Assembly: GCF_030866745.1 (NCBI RefSeq)
Contig: NZ_CP133016.1
Coordinates: 1,722,001-1,786,000 of the forward strand
Direction: 5' to 3'
Length of the DNA stretch: 64,000 nucleotides
Origin: Sphingomonas flavescens
Lineage (GTDB): Bacteria; Pseudomonadota; Alphaproteobacteria; Sphingomonadales; Sphingomonadaceae
Under the pieces are notes generated by a model. That model ran no database searches, had not been told where the DNA came from, and was given only the letters and a program-made list of their open reading frames with translations. The position numbers and the translations under genes are program-made. Of this stretch, positions 17,196 to 28,268 are shown in pieces (within the stretch, counting starts at the first letter, position 1; each line of letters starts with the position of its first letter).

Positions 17196-18764
17196 TCAGT
17201 CGAGCATCTCGTACGCCGGCAGGGTGAGGAATTCGACCAGGTCGTCCGCGACGATCATGTTGTGCATCAGGCGCGCGGCTTCCGTGATATTCGGGAATTC
17301 GGCAAGCAAACCGACCTCTTCCTCGAACCATTGTTCGAACAGATCGAGCGTGAAGGCCCGCCCGTCGTCCAGCGGGGCTTCGAACTTCAGCCACTGCCAC
17401 AGCTGGGTGCGGCAGATTTCCGCGGTCGCCGCGTCTTCCATCAAATGGTACAGCGGCACGGCGCCTTTGCCGCCGAGCCAGGCAGCCACATACTGGACGC
17501 CGACACGAATGTTTTCGCGAGCCCCAGCCTCGGTCCGCGAGCCCTGATGCAGCCGCAGCATCTCGTCGCGGCCAGGCACATGCTGCGGCATCTTCGAAAG
17601 CTGGTTCGGTCCCGGCATCGCTTCGAAGGCTTCCATCGCGACCGCTACGAGCGCCGGATGTGCCACCCAGGTGCCGTCGTGCCCGTTGCCGACCTCACGC
17701 AACTTGTCGGCGCGAACCTTGTCCATCGCGGACTGATTGGCGGCTTCGTTGCCCTTGACCGGAATGAAGGCCGACATGCCGCCCATCGCGAAAGCGCCGC
17801 GGCGGTGGCAGGTGGCAATCAGCCGGAGAGAATAGGCCGCGAGAAACGCCTCGCCCATCGTCATCAGCGCGCGATCGGGCGTTAGCCGGTCGGCGGTTCG
17901 GCCTAGCCGCTTGATGTAGGAGAAGATGTAGTCCCAGCGGCCACAGTTCAGGCCGACGATATTCTCGCGCAGGGCGTAGAGGATCTCATCCATCTCGAAC
18001 GCGGCGGGCAGCGTCTCGATCAATACTGTGGCCTTGATCGTTCCGCGTTCAAGCCGGAGCTTATCCTCGGTGAACTTGAACACGTCGCTCCACAGCGCGG
18101 CTTCATGTCGGCTCTCGAGCTTGGGCAGGTAGAAATAAGGGCCGGAGCCTTTCCCGAGAGCAGCGCGGGCGTTGTGCCAGACGTATAGCGCGAAATCGAA
18201 CAGGCCGCCGGAGACCGGCTGGCCGTCCACGGTCACGTGCTCTTCGGGCAGATGCCAGCCGCGCGGGCGGACCAGCAGCACAGCGGGACTGTCGCCGACC
18301 GCATAGTGCTTGCCGCTGTCCGCATCGGTGAAGTCTAGCCGGTCCAGCCAGTAGTTGCGAAGGTTCACCTGTCCCTGGATGAGCTCGTCCCACACCGGTG
18401 ACGTCGCATCCTCGAAATCGGCCATGAACACCCGCGCGCCGCTATTGAGCGCATTGATGACCATCTTGGCGTTGGTCGGGCCGGTGATCTCGACGCGACG
18501 ATCCTGCAGGTCGGCCGGAATCGCGCTCACCGTCCAATCGGACTCGCGGATTTCGCGGGTTTCGTCCGGAAAGTCCGGCAGCTCACCGGCGTCGAACCCA
18601 TGTTGCCGCTCGACGCGCGCATCGAGAAGGTCCCGTCGACGCTGGTCGAAGCGCTCGTGGAGCTCGGCGATGAACTCGAGTGCGTCTTCGGTCAGGACAG
18701 CCGCCGCTCCCGCGACCTGGCTTGGTTCGGCAATGATGCGGGCGCGGTCAATCACGCTGCTCAC
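17196..18764 (-). CDS. aceB: Malate synthase A
   Basis: 522 residues from a GTG whose last bases overlap the DUF4170 stop as GTGA, with a GGAG site upstream; the in-frame extension further upstream is antisense-like. Malate synthase joins glyoxylate and acetyl-CoA, completing the glyoxylate shunt. Motifs: ITGPTNAKMVINALNSGARVFMADFEDATSP, the region LPKLESRHEAALWSDVF, and C-terminal Asp in NITEAARLMHNMI. The short isoform A (no long insertion of GlcB) is indicated by length. It forms a unit with isocitrate lyase upstream. Confidence 0.94.
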   Translation of the reverse strand: MSSVIDRARIIAEPSQVAGAAAVLTEDALEFIAELHERFDQRRRDLLDARVERQHGFDAGELPDFPDETREIRESDWTVSAIPADLQDRRVEITGPTNAKMVINALNSGARVFMADFEDATSPVWDELIQGQVNLRNYWLDRLDFTDADSGKHYAVGDSPAVLLVRPRGWHLPEEHVTVDGQPVSGGLFDFALYVWHNARAALGKGSGPYFYLPKLESRHEAALWSDVFKFTEDKLRLERGTIKATVLIETLPAAFEMDEILYALRENIVGLNCGRWDYIFSYIKRLGRTADRLTPDRALMTMGEAFLAAYSLRLIATCHRRGAFAMGGMSAFIPVKGNEAANQSAMDKVRADKLREVGNGHDGTWVAHPALVAVAMEAFEAMPGPNQLSKMPQHVPGRDEMLRLHQGSRTEAGARENIRVGVQYVAAWLGGKGAVPLYHLMEDAATAEICRTQLWQWLKFEAPLDDGRAFTLDLFEQWFEEEVGLLAEFPNITEAARLMHNMIVADDLVEFLTLPAYEMLD

Positions 18765-18958
18765 AGTATCACCGGCTCCACGCAGATCGAGTAGCGTTCG
18801 GTGGCTTCGTGGCGATCCTTGAACGTCAGGCGCTGCCATTCCATTCGCGCCTTTACCTCATCGGCGTAGGGGCCGTGGACGACTTCCGTGCCAGGCTGGA
18901 TATCGTCGAAGTGGCAGTCGGCATACTGACCGCCGATGACCCAATAACGCTGTCCCAT
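18761..18958 (-). CDS. DUF4170 protein
   Basis: 65-residue protein starting MGQRYWVIGGQYADCHF and containing VHGPYADEVKARMEWQRLTFKDRHEATERYSI, the DUF4170 pattern seen in Alphaproteobacteria. Function unknown. It sits between aceA (12 nt downstream of the aceA stop) and aceB (4-nt overlap), so it is part of the glyoxylate-shunt operon. Confidence 0.85.
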   Translation of the reverse strand: MGQRYWVIGGQYADCHFDDIQPGTEVVHGPYADEVKARMEWQRLTFKDRHEATERYSICVEPVIL

Positions 18959-18970
18959 GCTGCTTCTCCC

Positions 18971-20263
18971 TTACTCGGCGGCGACGATGGTGGGCTGCTG
19001 AAACTGAGCAGCTTCGGTGGATTCGCTCAGCGCGACAGTCGATGACTGGCCGCCCGACACGGCCGTGGCGACGGCATCGAAATAGCCGGTCCCCACTTCG
19101 CGCTGGTGGCGGGTCGCGGTGTAGCCCGCCGCTTCGCTGGCGAACTCCGCCTGCTGCAGCTCTGAGTACGCCGCCATGCCGCGGTCGCGGTAGGCGCCGG
19201 CCAACTCGAACATCGCATGGTTGAGGCTATGGAAACCGGCCAGCGTTACGAACTGAAACTTGTAGCCCATGGCGCCAAGCTCGCGCTGGAAATTGGCGAT
19301 GGTCTGTTCGTCGAGTTTTGCCTTCCAATTGAAGCTCGGCGAGCAATTGTAGGCGAGCTTCTTGCCCGGATAGCGCGCATGAATGCCCTCGGCGAAGGCG
19401 CGTGCCTCTTCCAGGTTCGGGTGGCTGGTTTCGAACCAGATCAGGTCCGCGTGCGGCGCGAAAGCAAGGCCGCGGGCAATGCAATGATCGAGTCCGGTGC
19501 CGTCCTTGAGCCGGAAGAAGCCTTCGGGCGTCCGCTGGCCGGTGATGAAGGGGCGGTCCCGCTCATCAACGTCGCTGGTGATGAGCTTCGCGCTTTCGGC
19601 ATCGGTGCGCGCGACGACGATCGTCGGCACCCCGCACACGTCGGCGGCAAGGCGAGCGGCGTCGAGATTGCGGATCGCCGCTTGGGTGGGGATGAGGACC
19701 TTGCCGCCGAGGTGGCCGCACTTCTTTTCGGATGCGAGCTGGTCTTCGAAGTGAACGCCCGCCGCGCCCGCTTCGATATAGGACTTCATTATCTCGAAGC
19801 AGTTGAGCGGGCCACCGAAGCCGGCCTCCGCATCGGCGACGATCGGCGCGAACCAATCGCGCTTGGCGCCGCCTTCGAGATGCTCGATCTGGTCGGCACG
19901 AGCGAGCGTCTTGTTGATTTTCTTCGCGAGCTCCGGACCCGAGTTGGCGGGGTAGAGCGACTGGTCGGGGTACATCGAGCCGCTGACATTCGAGTCCGCC
20001 GCGACCTGCCAGCCCGAAAGGTAGATTGCCTTCAGGCCGGCCCGAACCATTTGCATCGCCTGGTTGCCGCTGAGAGCGCCGAGCGCGCGGACGGGCTCGT
20101 CCTCGCTCAGCAATTCCCACAGTTTGAGGGCGCCGCGGCGGGCAAGAGTGTGCTCGATCGGGATCGACCCACGCAGCTTGAGAACGTCTTCGACGCCATA
20201 CGGCCGCTCGATGCCGTCGAACCTTCCAGCCGGGGCGGCCACACATCCGTCAAAACTTGTCAC
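18971..20263 (-). CDS. aceA: Isocitrate lyase
   Basis: 430 residues from a GTG preceded by GGGAG at 7 nt; the upstream in-frame extension overlaps the divergent regulator and promoter region and is rejected. It cleaves isocitrate to glyoxylate and succinate. Signatures: [19 protein letters not shown] (metal/substrate), the catalytic-loop [13 protein letters not shown], and the C-terminal [12 protein letters not shown]. First gene of aceA-DUF4170-aceB. Expression is probably set by the divergent ScfR/RamB-like regulator. Confidence 0.96.
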   Translation of the reverse strand: MTSFDGCVAAPAGRFDGIERPYGVEDVLKLRGSIPIEHTLARRGALKLWELLSEDEPVRALGALSGNQAMQMVRAGLKAIYLSGWQVAADSNVSGSMYPDQSLYPANSGPELAKKINKTLARADQIEHLEGGAKRDWFAPIVADAEAGFGGPLNCFEIMKSYIEAGAAGVHFEDQLASEKKCGHLGGKVLIPTQAAIRNLDAARLAADVCGVPTIVVARTDAESAKLITSDVDERDRPFITGQRTPEGFFRLKDGTGLDHCIARGLAFAPHADLIWFETSHPNLEEARAFAEGIHARYPGKKLAYNCSPSFNWKAKLDEQTIANFQRELGAMGYKFQFVTLAGFHSLNHAMFELAGAYRDRGMAAYSELQQAEFASEAAGYTATRHQREVGTGYFDAVATAVSGGQSSTVALSESTEAAQFQQPTIVAAE

Positions 20264-20348
20264 TGCTGTTCTCCCGTAACTCAACCCGAAGTCGCGGAAG
20301 GCAAAACACGGCGAGGTGATTCGCGGTGCGTCGAAAAGGGACGGATTG

Positions 20349-20366
20349 TCACAAGTTGACTTGTGA
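20349..20366. promoter_or_regulatory. Perfect dyad between isocitrate lyase and its regulator
   Basis: TCACAAGT TG ACTTGTGA, two exact 8-bp arms, 31 bp before the regulator ATG. A related half-site, TGACAAGTTTTGACG on the minus strand, covers the aceA start (20250-20264). The spacing and symmetry suggest a dimer-binding operator for the divergent XRE-domain regulator, controlling itself and aceA. Binding is inferred, not shown. Confidence 0.55.
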
Positions 20367-20396
20367 TTCTTGGCGTTTGTTGACAGCTTTTGCGCA

Positions 20397-21800
20397 ATGT
20401 CCGCCAAACTGTTCCTGGGTCAACGACTGCGCCGCTTGCGACGGGACCATTCGCTGTCGCAGACGGATATGGCGCAAAGCCTCGGGATCAGCCCCAGCTA
20501 TCTGAATCACCTCGAGCGGAACCAGCGGCCGGTGACGGCGTCGCTGCTCCTGCGGCTGGCGGAATTGTACGACGTCGACGTTCGGACCTTCGCGACCGGC
20601 GGCGGCCCACGCACGAGCGCCGATGCGCTGTCGGAGATCTTTTCGGACACCATGCTCAGCGACCTCGGCGTGCCGCGGTACGAACTGGTCGAGATCGCCA
20701 ACAATGCGCCCGCCGTCGCAGACGCCATCGCGCGGCTCTACACCGCGGTGAAGGAAACCGGGCGCAACCCGGAGCTCGCGGGCGAGGGTGACGCGCGGGC
20801 CCTTGTGACGCCCGAGAACTGGGTGCGCGACTATATCCAAGCGCATCGCAACCATTACCCGGAGCTGGAAGAAGCGGCGGAAACGCTTGGAGGCGCGCTG
20901 TCCGACCCGTTGTCGATGGCCGAGCCGATGCGGCGGCGGCTGAAGGAGGCCTGGGGGATTAGCGCGTCGGTCGTGCCGCAGTCGGAGCTGGGGAACGTCA
21001 GCCAGCTCTACGATCCAGACCGGCGTGTTTTCCTGATGTCATCCCAGTTGCGCGCAGAAAACCGCACATTCGCGCTCGCCTATCAGCTCGCACTGGTGGA
21101 ATTTGCGAGCGTGCTCAACCGCCTGGTCGATGACGCCGCGCCGCCCGACGAAGGCATCCGCCAATTGCTGCACATGAGTCTGGCGAACTACGCCGCCGGG
21201 GCAATCATGATGCCCTACGGCCGTTTCCTGGCGAGCGCCGAAGCCTATCGCTATTCGATCGACCGCCTTTCCGGCGAATATGGCGCCAACGTCGAGCAGA
21301 TCGCGCACCGCTTCACCACGTTGAACCGACCGGGCGCCCGCGGCGTCCCCTTCTTCATGCTGCGTGTCGATCCCGCCGGAAACATCTCGAAGCGCTACGC
21401 CGGCGAGAATTTCCCTTTCTCGCGGTTTGGCGGGACGTGCCCGCGCTGGAACATGCACGCGGCGTTCCAGGCGCACGGGCAGGTCGTCACACAGATTATC
21501 GAGACGCCGGACGGGCAGCGGTACTTCACCGTGTCGCGGACGATCGAGCGGCCGATCAAAACGGAGGTGTCGACTGGGTTGCTGGCGATCGGGCTCGGCT
21601 GTGAACTCCGGTACGCGCACAAGTTGTCCTGTGCCGACGTTTACGATCTCGAGAAAGCGCCCGCGACATGGGTGGGGCCGGCATGTACGATCTGCCCCCG
21701 CGTGGACTGTGCCTACCGCGCGACGCCGCCGGCGGGGCGGATGCTGGCAGTGGATCGGACAAGGAAGTCGATCTCGCCATTCCCGTTCGTGACGTCCTAG
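20397..21800 (+). CDS. ScfR/RamB-type acetate-metabolism regulator
   Basis: 467 residues. XRE-type HTH at about 8-62 ([35 protein letters not shown]), a middle ImmA/IrrE-like helical region ([24 protein letters not shown], but without a clear HExxH), and a C-terminal short-chain fatty acyl regulator domain with Cys-rich end [12 protein letters not shown]. Family members (RamB, MccR, PrpC regulators) sense acyl-CoA or acetate status. Its divergent position to aceA strongly suggests control of the glyoxylate shunt. An in-frame TTG 27 nt upstream is an alternative start, but the ATG fits HTH alignments better. Confidence 0.9.
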   Translation: MSAKLFLGQRLRRLRRDHSLSQTDMAQSLGISPSYLNHLERNQRPVTASLLLRLAELYDVDVRTFATGGGPRTSADALSEIFSDTMLSDLGVPRYELVEIANNAPAVADAIARLYTAVKETGRNPELAGEGDARALVTPENWVRDYIQAHRNHYPELEEAAETLGGALSDPLSMAEPMRRRLKEAWGISASVVPQSELGNVSQLYDPDRRVFLMSSQLRAENRTFALAYQLALVEFASVLNRLVDDAAPPDEGIRQLLHMSLANYAAGAIMMPYGRFLASAEAYRYSIDRLSGEYGANVEQIAHRFTTLNRPGARGVPFFMLRVDPAGNISKRYAGENFPFSRFGGTCPRWNMHAAFQAHGQVVTQIIETPDGQRYFTVSRTIERPIKTEVSTGLLAIGLGCELRYAHKLSCADVYDLEKAPATWVGPACTICPRVDCAYRATPPAGRMLAVDRTRKSISPFPFVTS

Positions 21801-22708
21801 GGCGCGACTGGCTCGCGTTCGAGCGCGTCGCGGTCCCAGCGGGCCAGGTTGGCTCCTGCTGCATAGGCCGAACCGAAGAACTCGTTCAGCATCCTGACCG
21901 GATCGGTCGCTTCGCGCACCTCGGCATAGGGCAACACATACTCGCCGAAGGTCTCGTCGAAGCGGCCGTGCAGCACCTTCGTGGCGCGATAGCGGTCCGG
22001 CTCTGGGTAAATGTAGCTGTAGAAGAAAGGCTCAGCCTCGGTCACGCCGCCAGCCCAGAAGCCGGCACTGGCGACTTCATGGCTGTAGGCTTCGCGCGCG
22101 ATGCGGTCCGGCAGGCCGGGCATGCCGCCCGGATGCGGCGGCGCGGTGCGACCGGAGAAGCGGCTAACGGCGAGATCGAACGCACCCCACCAGAAATGGA
22201 TCGGGCTGGCCTTGCCGGAAAAGCCGGCGCGGAAGTTCTGGAAGGCGGGGAGCATTGCCGCGATCGCTTCGCGGAAGCGAGTAGCAGAATCGCGATTGTA
22301 GTTCCGCGGCTTGTCATCAGCGGCGAAATCGACCGCGTCGGGAATTTCGCTCGGACGTCCATTGAAGCTCGACGGCAGCCCGTGGGTGTCAAGGATGTCA
22401 ATCAGGCGACCGTGTAGCGCGGCGATGCTGCCGGCGTTCAGCGGCACTTCCTCGCGACCGCCGTCGCTGATCCACAGCACGACGGCGTGACGGCAAAGGT
22501 CGAGCGTCAGCGTGAACGTTCGTCCACCACTCGCCGCCGTCGGCAACGTCGACAGGCCGCGCGCATTAGGCTGAAGCGCAACATGCCAGCCGTGGTTCAT
22601 CCAGGGTGCGTGGGCGACGCGTAGCTTGCCAAGCATCTGCGCGGCGAGGTGCAGGATCGACAGCGTCTCGTGATCCTGTGCAACGCTGAGTTCGGGCCAA
22701 TCGGACAT
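21797..22708 (-). CDS. DUF5996 family protein
   Basis: 303 residues starting [32 protein letters not shown]. The opening WPEL...ETxxTLHLxxQxxGK, the segment [19 protein letters not shown] and [16 protein letters not shown], and the [18 protein letters not shown] region match DUF5996 proteins. No biochemical function is known to me. It is convergent with the regulator (stops share CTAG) and divergent from pheS by 64 nt. Confidence 0.85.
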   Translation of the reverse strand: MSDWPELSVAQDHETLSILHLAAQMLGKLRVAHAPWMNHGWHVALQPNARGLSTLPTAASGGRTFTLTLDLCRHAVVLWISDGGREEVPLNAGSIAALHGRLIDILDTHGLPSSFNGRPSEIPDAVDFAADDKPRNYNRDSATRFREAIAAMLPAFQNFRAGFSGKASPIHFWWGAFDLAVSRFSGRTAPPHPGGMPGLPDRIAREAYSHEVASAGFWAGGVTEAEPFFYSYIYPEPDRYRATKVLHGRFDETFGEYVLPYAEVREATDPVRMLNEFFGSAYAAGANLARWDRDALEREPVAP

Positions 22709-22772
22709 CGCGGGCCTTTCGTGCTGGCCCTGCCTTTGCATTTTGCAGTGCGGCATTGCTAGAGCCGCGGCG

Positions 22773-23840
22773 ATGATTGACGCCGAAACCATGCTAGACC
22801 GCATTGCCGCCGCCGACACGCTCGGCGACCTCGAAAGCCTGCGCGTTGCCGCGCTGGGCAAGGCGGGCTCGGTGACGGCAATGCTCAAGTCGCTCGGAGG
22901 CATGGATGCCGAGACGCGGGCGACTGAGGGACCGAAGATCCACGCCCTGCGCGAGCGGGTGACGTCGGCGCTGGCGGATCGAAAATCGGCGCTGGAAAAT
23001 GCCGAACTGGAACGGAAGCTCGGGACCGAGCGTGTCGACCTGTCGCTCCCTGCGGCCGAGAGCGTGAGCGGGACAGTTCACCCGGTCAGCCAGGTGATGG
23101 ACGAACTGGCGGAGATCTTCGCCGACATGGGCTTCGCCGTGGCCGAAGGGCCCGAGATCGAAACGCAGTGGTATAATTTCACCGCGCTCAACATGCCCGA
23201 GAACCATCCGGCGCGGGCGATGCAGGACACCTTCTACCTCGAACCTCGCGAGGGCGAGACCGAGGCGCGGGTGCTGCGCACGCACACGTCGCCGGTGCAG
23301 ATCCGGTCGATGGAGGCGAACGGGGCGCCGATCCGCGTGATTGCGCCGGGCCGCGTCTATCGTTCCGATAGCGACGCGACGCACACGCCGATGTTCCATC
23401 AGGTTGAAGGGCTGGTCATCGACCGCGCCATCACGCTCGGTCATTTGAAGTGGACGTTGGAGACCTTCCTCAAGGCCTTCTTCGAGCGCGACGACGTCGT
23501 GCTGCGCATGCGGCCGAGCTACTTCCCCTTCACCGAGCCTTCGGCGGAGGTCGACGTCGGTTGGTCGATGGAGAGGGGCCGCCGCGTGGTCGGCGGCCAG
23601 GAAGGCTGGATGGAGGTGCTGGGCAGCGGGATGGTGCACCCGCGCGTGATTGCGAATTGCGGCCTCGATCCCGATGAATGGCAGGGCTTCGCCTTCGGCT
23701 GCGGCATCGACCGGCTGGCGATGCTGAAATACGGGATGGACGATCTCCGCGCCTTCTTTGACGGCGATATCCGGTGGCTGCGGCATTATGGGTTCCGCGC
23801 GCTCGACGTGCCCACGCTGTCCGGGGGAGTGGGCGCATGA
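22773..23840 (+). CDS. pheS: Phenylalanyl-tRNA synthetase alpha subunit
   Basis: 355-residue class II synthetase subunit. An N-terminal coiled coil is followed by the catalytic core: [52 protein letters not shown] (motif 2), and [17 protein letters not shown] (motif 3). Forms an alpha2beta2 tetramer with PheT. The start ATG is the first with a good family alignment; pheT overlaps the end by 4 nt. Confidence 0.97.
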   Translation: MIDAETMLDRIAAADTLGDLESLRVAALGKAGSVTAMLKSLGGMDAETRATEGPKIHALRERVTSALADRKSALENAELERKLGTERVDLSLPAAESVSGTVHPVSQVMDELAEIFADMGFAVAEGPEIETQWYNFTALNMPENHPARAMQDTFYLEPREGETEARVLRTHTSPVQIRSMEANGAPIRVIAPGRVYRSDSDATHTPMFHQVEGLVIDRAITLGHLKWTLETFLKAFFERDDVVLRMRPSYFPFTEPSAEVDVGWSMERGRRVVGGQEGWMEVLGSGMVHPRVIANCGLDPDEWQGFAFGCGIDRLAMLKYGMDDLRAFFDGDIRWLRHYGFRALDVPTLSGGVGA

Positions 23841-26188
23841 AGTTCTCGCTCGGCTGGCTGAAGCAGCATCTCGACACTGACGCACCAGCGCAGGAGATCG
23901 CCGACAAGCTGACGGCGATCGGCCTGGAGGTCGAAGAGGTTTCCAATCCGGCGGAGGCGCTGGCGCCGTTCCGCGTCGCCAAGGTGCTGTCCGCGAAGAA
24001 GCATCCGCAGGCGGACAAGCTGCAGGTGCTGAGCGTCGATGCGGGCGACGGCCCGTTGCAGGTCGTCTGCGGCGCGCCGAATGCGCGCGCCGGCATGCTG
24101 GGCGTGTTCGGTCCGCCGGGTGCGTACATCCCGGGCAGCGGCATCACGCTGAAGGTCGCAGCGATCCGCGGCGTCGAGAGCAACGGCATGATGTGCTCGT
24201 CGCGCGAGCTGGAGCTTGGCGACGATCATAGCGGGATCATTGAGCTTCCCGCGGATGCGCCGGTGGGGACCGCTTATTCGATATATGCCGGCCTCGACGA
24301 CCCCGTGTTCGACGTGAACGTGACGCCGAACCGGCAGGACGCGATGGGCGTCCGCGGCATCGCGCGCGATCTTGCCGCGGCGGGCCTGGGAACGCTCAAG
24401 CCGCTGGCGGTACCGCAGATCGAAGGCGCGTTCGCCAACCCGGTGCCGATCCGCATCGAAGATCCCGAGGGCTGCCCGGCCTTCTTCGGGCGCGCGGTCC
24501 GCGGCGTGAAGAATGGCATGTCACCCGACTGGATGCAGCGGCGGCTGAAATCGGCGGGGCAGCGACCGATTTCCGCGCTGGTCGACATCACCAACTATGT
24601 CATGCTGGAGCATGGCCGGCCGGCGCACGCCTATGACATCGCCAAGCTCAGCGGCGGACTAACCGCGCGCACTGCGCGCGAGGGCGAGAAGGTGCTCGCG
24701 CTCAACGAAAAGGAATATGCGCTCCAGCCGTTCATGACGGTGATCGCCGACGACGCCCAGGTGCACGATATCGGCGGCATCATGGGCGGCGAAGATAGCG
24801 GCGTCAGCGACACGACGACCGACGTCATGCTGGAAGTCGCCTATTTCACGCCGGAGCGGATTGCCCGCACGGGGCAGGCGCTGGCGCTGACCAGCGATGC
24901 GCGCACCCGCTTCGAGCGTGGCGTCGATCCCGCGTTTCTCGATGAGGGTCTAGCCATCCTGACCGGGCTGATCCTCGACATTTGCGGCGGCGAGCCGTCG
25001 GCGGTCGAACGGGTCGGGCAGGCGCCGGTCGAGCAGCGGACGATCATCTTCGATTACGGCCGGACGCGGGCGCTCGGCGGGATTGACGTGCCCGAAGCGG
25101 AGCAACGCGCGATTTTGGAACGGCTCGGCTTCGGCGTGAGCGGAAACGAAATCAATGTCCCAACCTGGCGGCGTGACGTCGAAGGCCCGGCAGACTTGGT
25201 CGAGGAAGTGACCCGGATCGTCGGCTACGATCGGATCCCGTCGACCCCGCTCGAACGTGAAGCCGGTGTGGCACGACCGACGGCGACGAAAACGCAGCTA
25301 TTGGAACGGCGCGTGCGCCGCACCGCGGCCGCGCGCGGGCTGAATGAGGCGGTGACCTGGAGCTTCATCTCCGAGCGCGAAGCCGCGCCGTTCGGTGGCG
25401 GCGATTGGCGCCTAGCCAATCCGATCAGCGAAGATCTGAAGGTCATGCGGCCGTCGATGCTCCCGGGGCTGATCGCGGCAGCGCGGCGGAACAAGGACCG
25501 GGGCGCCTCATCGGTCCGGCTCTTCGAGCTTGGACGGCGTTACACCGGAGAGAGTGAACAAGCGACGCTCGGACTGATCTTTGCCGGCGAGCGAACTTCG
25601 CGCAGCTGGCAGAATGGGAAAGCCGTCAGTTTCGACGCCTTCGACGCCAAGGCCGAGGTGACCGCGCTGCTGGAGGCTGCGGGTGCGCCCGTCGCGAATT
25701 TACAAGTGTATCCGGACGCGGGCCCGGTATGGCATCCGGGACGATCGGCCAAGCTTGGCCTTGGGCCGAAGACCATCGTCGCGGCATTCGGCGAGCTACA
25801 CCCCAGCCTGAATCGCCACCTAGATGCGCCCGCGGGCGCGGTTGCTGCCGAGATCTACCTCGACGCCATTCCGGCGCCGCGCAACGCTGGCCGGGCGAGA
25901 AGCGCGTTCGCGCCTCCCGCGCTCCAGTCGATCACCCGTGACTTCGCCTTCATCGTCCCAGCCGATCTCACCGCGGATCAACTACTCCGCGCCATTCGCG
26001 GGGCCGACAAGAATGCAATCATCGGCGTGCGGCTGTTCGATCGATTCGAGGCTGCCGATGGCCTCTCGCTGGCTTACGAAGTGACGCTGCAGCCAATCGA
26101 GGCGAGCTTCACCGAGGATCAGATTGGCGCAATTTCGAAAGCGGTTGTGGGCGCTGCCGAAAAGCTAGGCGCCCGCCTGCGGGGCTAG
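23837..26188 (+). CDS. pheT: Phenylalanyl-tRNA synthetase beta subunit
   Basis: 783 residues, ATG overlapping the pheS stop (ATGA). Domains in order: B1 ([13 protein letters not shown]), EMAP II-like tRNA-binding domain ([21 protein letters not shown] to [11 protein letters not shown], about 45-150), B3/B4 editing region ([20 protein letters not shown]), B5 ([28 protein letters not shown]), the catalytic-like domain and a C-terminal ferredoxin-like anticodon-binding domain ([16 protein letters not shown]). Convergent with plsC with 24 nt overlap. Confidence 0.97.
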   Translation: MKFSLGWLKQHLDTDAPAQEIADKLTAIGLEVEEVSNPAEALAPFRVAKVLSAKKHPQADKLQVLSVDAGDGPLQVVCGAPNARAGMLGVFGPPGAYIPGSGITLKVAAIRGVESNGMMCSSRELELGDDHSGIIELPADAPVGTAYSIYAGLDDPVFDVNVTPNRQDAMGVRGIARDLAAAGLGTLKPLAVPQIEGAFANPVPIRIEDPEGCPAFFGRAVRGVKNGMSPDWMQRRLKSAGQRPISALVDITNYVMLEHGRPAHAYDIAKLSGGLTARTAREGEKVLALNEKEYALQPFMTVIADDAQVHDIGGIMGGEDSGVSDTTTDVMLEVAYFTPERIARTGQALALTSDARTRFERGVDPAFLDEGLAILTGLILDICGGEPSAVERVGQAPVEQRTIIFDYGRTRALGGIDVPEAEQRAILERLGFGVSGNEINVPTWRRDVEGPADLVEEVTRIVGYDRIPSTPLEREAGVARPTATKTQLLERRVRRTAAARGLNEAVTWSFISEREAAPFGGGDWRLANPISEDLKVMRPSMLPGLIAAARRNKDRGASSVRLFELGRRYTGESEQATLGLIFAGERTSRSWQNGKAVSFDAFDAKAEVTALLEAAGAPVANLQVYPDAGPVWHPGRSAKLGLGPKTIVAAFGELHPSLNRHLDAPAGAVAAEIYLDAIPAPRNAGRARSAFAPPALQSITRDFAFIVPADLTADQLLRAIRGADKNAIIGVRLFDRFEAADGLSLAYEVTLQPIEASFTEDQIGAISKAVVGAAEKLGARLRG

Positions 26189-26866
26189 TTCCAGCGCGTT
26201 GATTGCGGTGTGAACGCGGCGCTCGACCTCTTCGCGCGGGAGCCCGGCGGGGATGGTCTCGCCGATGCGCAACGTGATCGTGCCGGGCCGATGGATCAAG
26301 CCGCGGCCCCAAAGTACACCGCTGTCGGTCGCCACCGGGACCACCGGCAAGCCGAGCGCCCGGTAGAGCGCGGCAAAACCCGAGCGTAGCGGCGGCGTTT
26401 CCCCAACCTGCACGCGCGTCCCTTCGGGATAGATGATGACCTGACGCCCTGTCGCCTTGGCCTTCTTCCCTTCGGAGACCAGTGAACGGAGCGCCTTCGC
26501 ACCAGCCGACCGCTCGACCGGAATGACCCCATAGCGCCTTGTCAGCAAGCCGAAGAGCGGCAGGTCGGCGAGCTCTTTTTTTATAACGATGATTGGCAGG
26601 TTCGTGATGCGCACCATGTCGAGGGTTTCGATCATGGCTTGGTGCTTGACCGCGATCAAATGCGGCCCCTGCGGTACCTCTCCTTCAACCTTCACATTGA
26701 TGTGGAGGAGATGCTCAGCCAGCCAGCGATGCATGTGCGTCCAGCTAAGCACGACAGCGAGCGTCGGTCGCGGCCCGACGAGGCTGGCGGTAAGCCCTGC
26801 CAGCACCCAGAGAAACGTCGCTGGGTAGAAGATGGCCGCGTAAAGGAGCGATCGGAGCGCAGTCAT
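26165..26866 (-). CDS. plsC: 1-acyl-sn-glycerol-3-phosphate acyltransferase
   Basis: 233 residues; ATG at 26866 overlaps the ydcF-like stop as TAATG, preferred over an upstream GTG. Membrane-bound enzyme that makes phosphatidic acid. Motif I is VKHQAMIET, i.e. H-x4-E rather than the common H-x4-D, a variant I recall in other proteobacterial PlsC proteins. Motif III is IIYPEGTR and motif IV lies near LGLPVVPVATDSG. N-terminal membrane helix at about 3-30. Confidence 0.9.
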   Translation of the reverse strand: MTALRSLLYAAIFYPATFLWVLAGLTASLVGPRPTLAVVLSWTHMHRWLAEHLLHINVKVEGEVPQGPHLIAVKHQAMIETLDMVRITNLPIIVIKKELADLPLFGLLTRRYGVIPVERSAGAKALRSLVSEGKKAKATGRQVIIYPEGTRVQVGETPPLRSGFAALYRALGLPVVPVATDSGVLWGRGLIHRPGTITLRIGETIPAGLPREEVERRVHTAINALELAPQAGA

Positions 26867-27402
26867 TAAAGGTCGACCCACACCGCGACGCGGCGCAGCA
26901 GGTATTTGTTGTACTCGCCGAACAGCGTGAGGAAACTTGGCTCGGTTCGGACAGCGTCGGCGACGATTTGGTATTTGCCCCCCAACACCCGCGCGAACTC
27001 ATATTGCGCGCGGCGCATGTGCCAGTCGCTGGTAATCAGCCGGAGCGACTTATACCGGTGTCGTGCGAGCCAGCGGCCCGCCTCCTCCGCATTCGATCTG
27101 GTATCGACGGACTCACTGCCGAGGTCGACGCAGCAAATAAACCATTGCGCTGCGCCGGGGATGCGGCGGGCCAAGTCTTTTTTCGTGACGGCGGGGTCGA
27201 CGCCGGCGATGAGCATTCGCCGCGCCTTGTCGGCCTTGAGTACGTCGATGCCATGTTCGATGCGCCCCGGGCCACCGGTGAGCACGATTGCGGCATCGCT
27301 TGAGGGAGCGGTGGACGGCTGCGCCTTGCCGAGCGTGAATGCGAACAGCACGAACCCGAGCGCGTAGAGCAGCAGCAGAAACGATCCGAGACGCGTAATC
27401 AT
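26866..27402 (-). CDS. YdcF/ElyC family (DUF218) protein
   Basis: 178 residues: an N-terminal membrane helix (about 5-25, LGSFLLLLYALGFVLFAF) and a periplasmic DUF218 domain with AAIVLTGGPGRIEHGIDVL, SVDTRSNAEEAGRWL and LRLITSDWHMRRAQYEF. Relatives such as E. coli ElyC act in envelope or undecaprenyl-phosphate metabolism, but the reaction is unclear. Overlaps ftsX by 4 nt upstream and plsC by one base downstream, so ftsE-ftsX-ydcF-plsC form one unit. Confidence 0.88.
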   Translation of the reverse strand: MITRLGSFLLLLYALGFVLFAFTLGKAQPSTAPSSDAAIVLTGGPGRIEHGIDVLKADKARRMLIAGVDPAVTKKDLARRIPGAAQWFICCVDLGSESVDTRSNAEEAGRWLARHRYKSLRLITSDWHMRRAQYEFARVLGGKYQIVADAVRTEPSFLTLFGEYNKYLLRRVAVWVDL

Positions 27403-28268
27403 AAGGCTTCGCGCAATGCCCGCAGCACCGCCATCCGGGCAACCCAGGTCGCGAGCGCCGTCAGTGCAAGCGGCAGCAGCGCAAGAATCAGGAAGTCCCA
27501 GACCCCGAGCGTCGCGCCGCCTGTCAGTTCGCCCGCAAAGGCGGCTCCGCCGGCTAAAAGCAGAAGGACGATTGCGGCGAGCGCTCCGCCGGCAAGACTG
27601 CCAATGAGCGCATCGATCGCAATCTTGCGCTGAAACAGATGCGTGACCTGCAAATCGGTCGCCCCAATGCCGTGCATCACCTCGATGGTGAAGCGATGCG
27701 TGTCGAGCGCGCCGCGCGCCGCCAGAACCACGGCCGCGGCTGCAGCCGCACTGAGCAGCAGAACAAGCCCGAATGCCACCACCTGCAGCAGCGCCAGAGA
27801 CCGCAGCAAGGGCGCGACACTGTCACGATGCGACACGATGCGTGCGCCCGGTTCGATCGTGCGCGCACGCGCCTCGATCGAATTGGTGTCGACACCCGTC
27901 CTGGCATCGAAATTGATCAACGCCGGAACCGGCAAGTCCTGGCTCGACGCGGCAGACCCGAGCCATCGTTCCAGCGTTCGCCGCATGTCGTTTTCCGATA
28001 CGGGTTCGACGGTGGTCACGCCCGGCGACGACCGGACCATGCTGGCCAATTGGTCGAGTTTGGCGCCGCCGCCCGGCACCTCCAGCGCGAAGCGGGCTTC
28101 GATGGCGTTACTGAGTACCGATGCCGTGTTTGCCAACGCGAGGCCGGTCGCGGCGATCAGCATGATCGTGAAGCTCATGATTGCGATCACCCAGGGGGTG
28201 GGCGCGCGGCGGGAAGACGCGCCGAGCAGGCGCCGCTCCGACGGAGAAACGAACAGCCAGCCGAGCAT
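27399..28268 (-). CDS. ftsX: Cell division protein FtsX
   Basis: 289 residues with the FtsX four-helix layout: an N-terminal helix (about 28-50, IAIMSFTIMLIAATGLALAN), a periplasmic domain, then three clustered helices at the C-terminus. With FtsE it forms an ABC-like complex at the divisome that activates peptidoglycan hydrolases. Starts on the ftsE stop as TGATG. The sequence is weakly conserved, as normal for FtsX, so the neighbour FtsE supports the call. Confidence 0.9.
   Translation of the reverse strand: MLGWLFVSPSERRLLGASSRRAPTPWVIAIMSFTIMLIAATGLALANTASVLSNAIEARFALEVPGGGAKLDQLASMVRSSPGVTTVEPVSENDMRRTLERWLGSAASSQDLPVPALINFDARTGVDTNSIEARARTIEPGARIVSHRDSVAPLLRSLALLQVVAFGLVLLLSAAAAAAVVLAARGALDTHRFTIEVMHGIGATDLQVTHLFQRKIAIDALIGSLAGGALAAIVLLLLAGGAAFAGELTGGATLGVWDFLILALLPLALTALATWVARMAVLRALREAL

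Noticed and set aside
19217..20359. Long plus-strand open frame opposite isocitrate lyase
   Set aside because: Same reason; also no sensible start or ribosome site.
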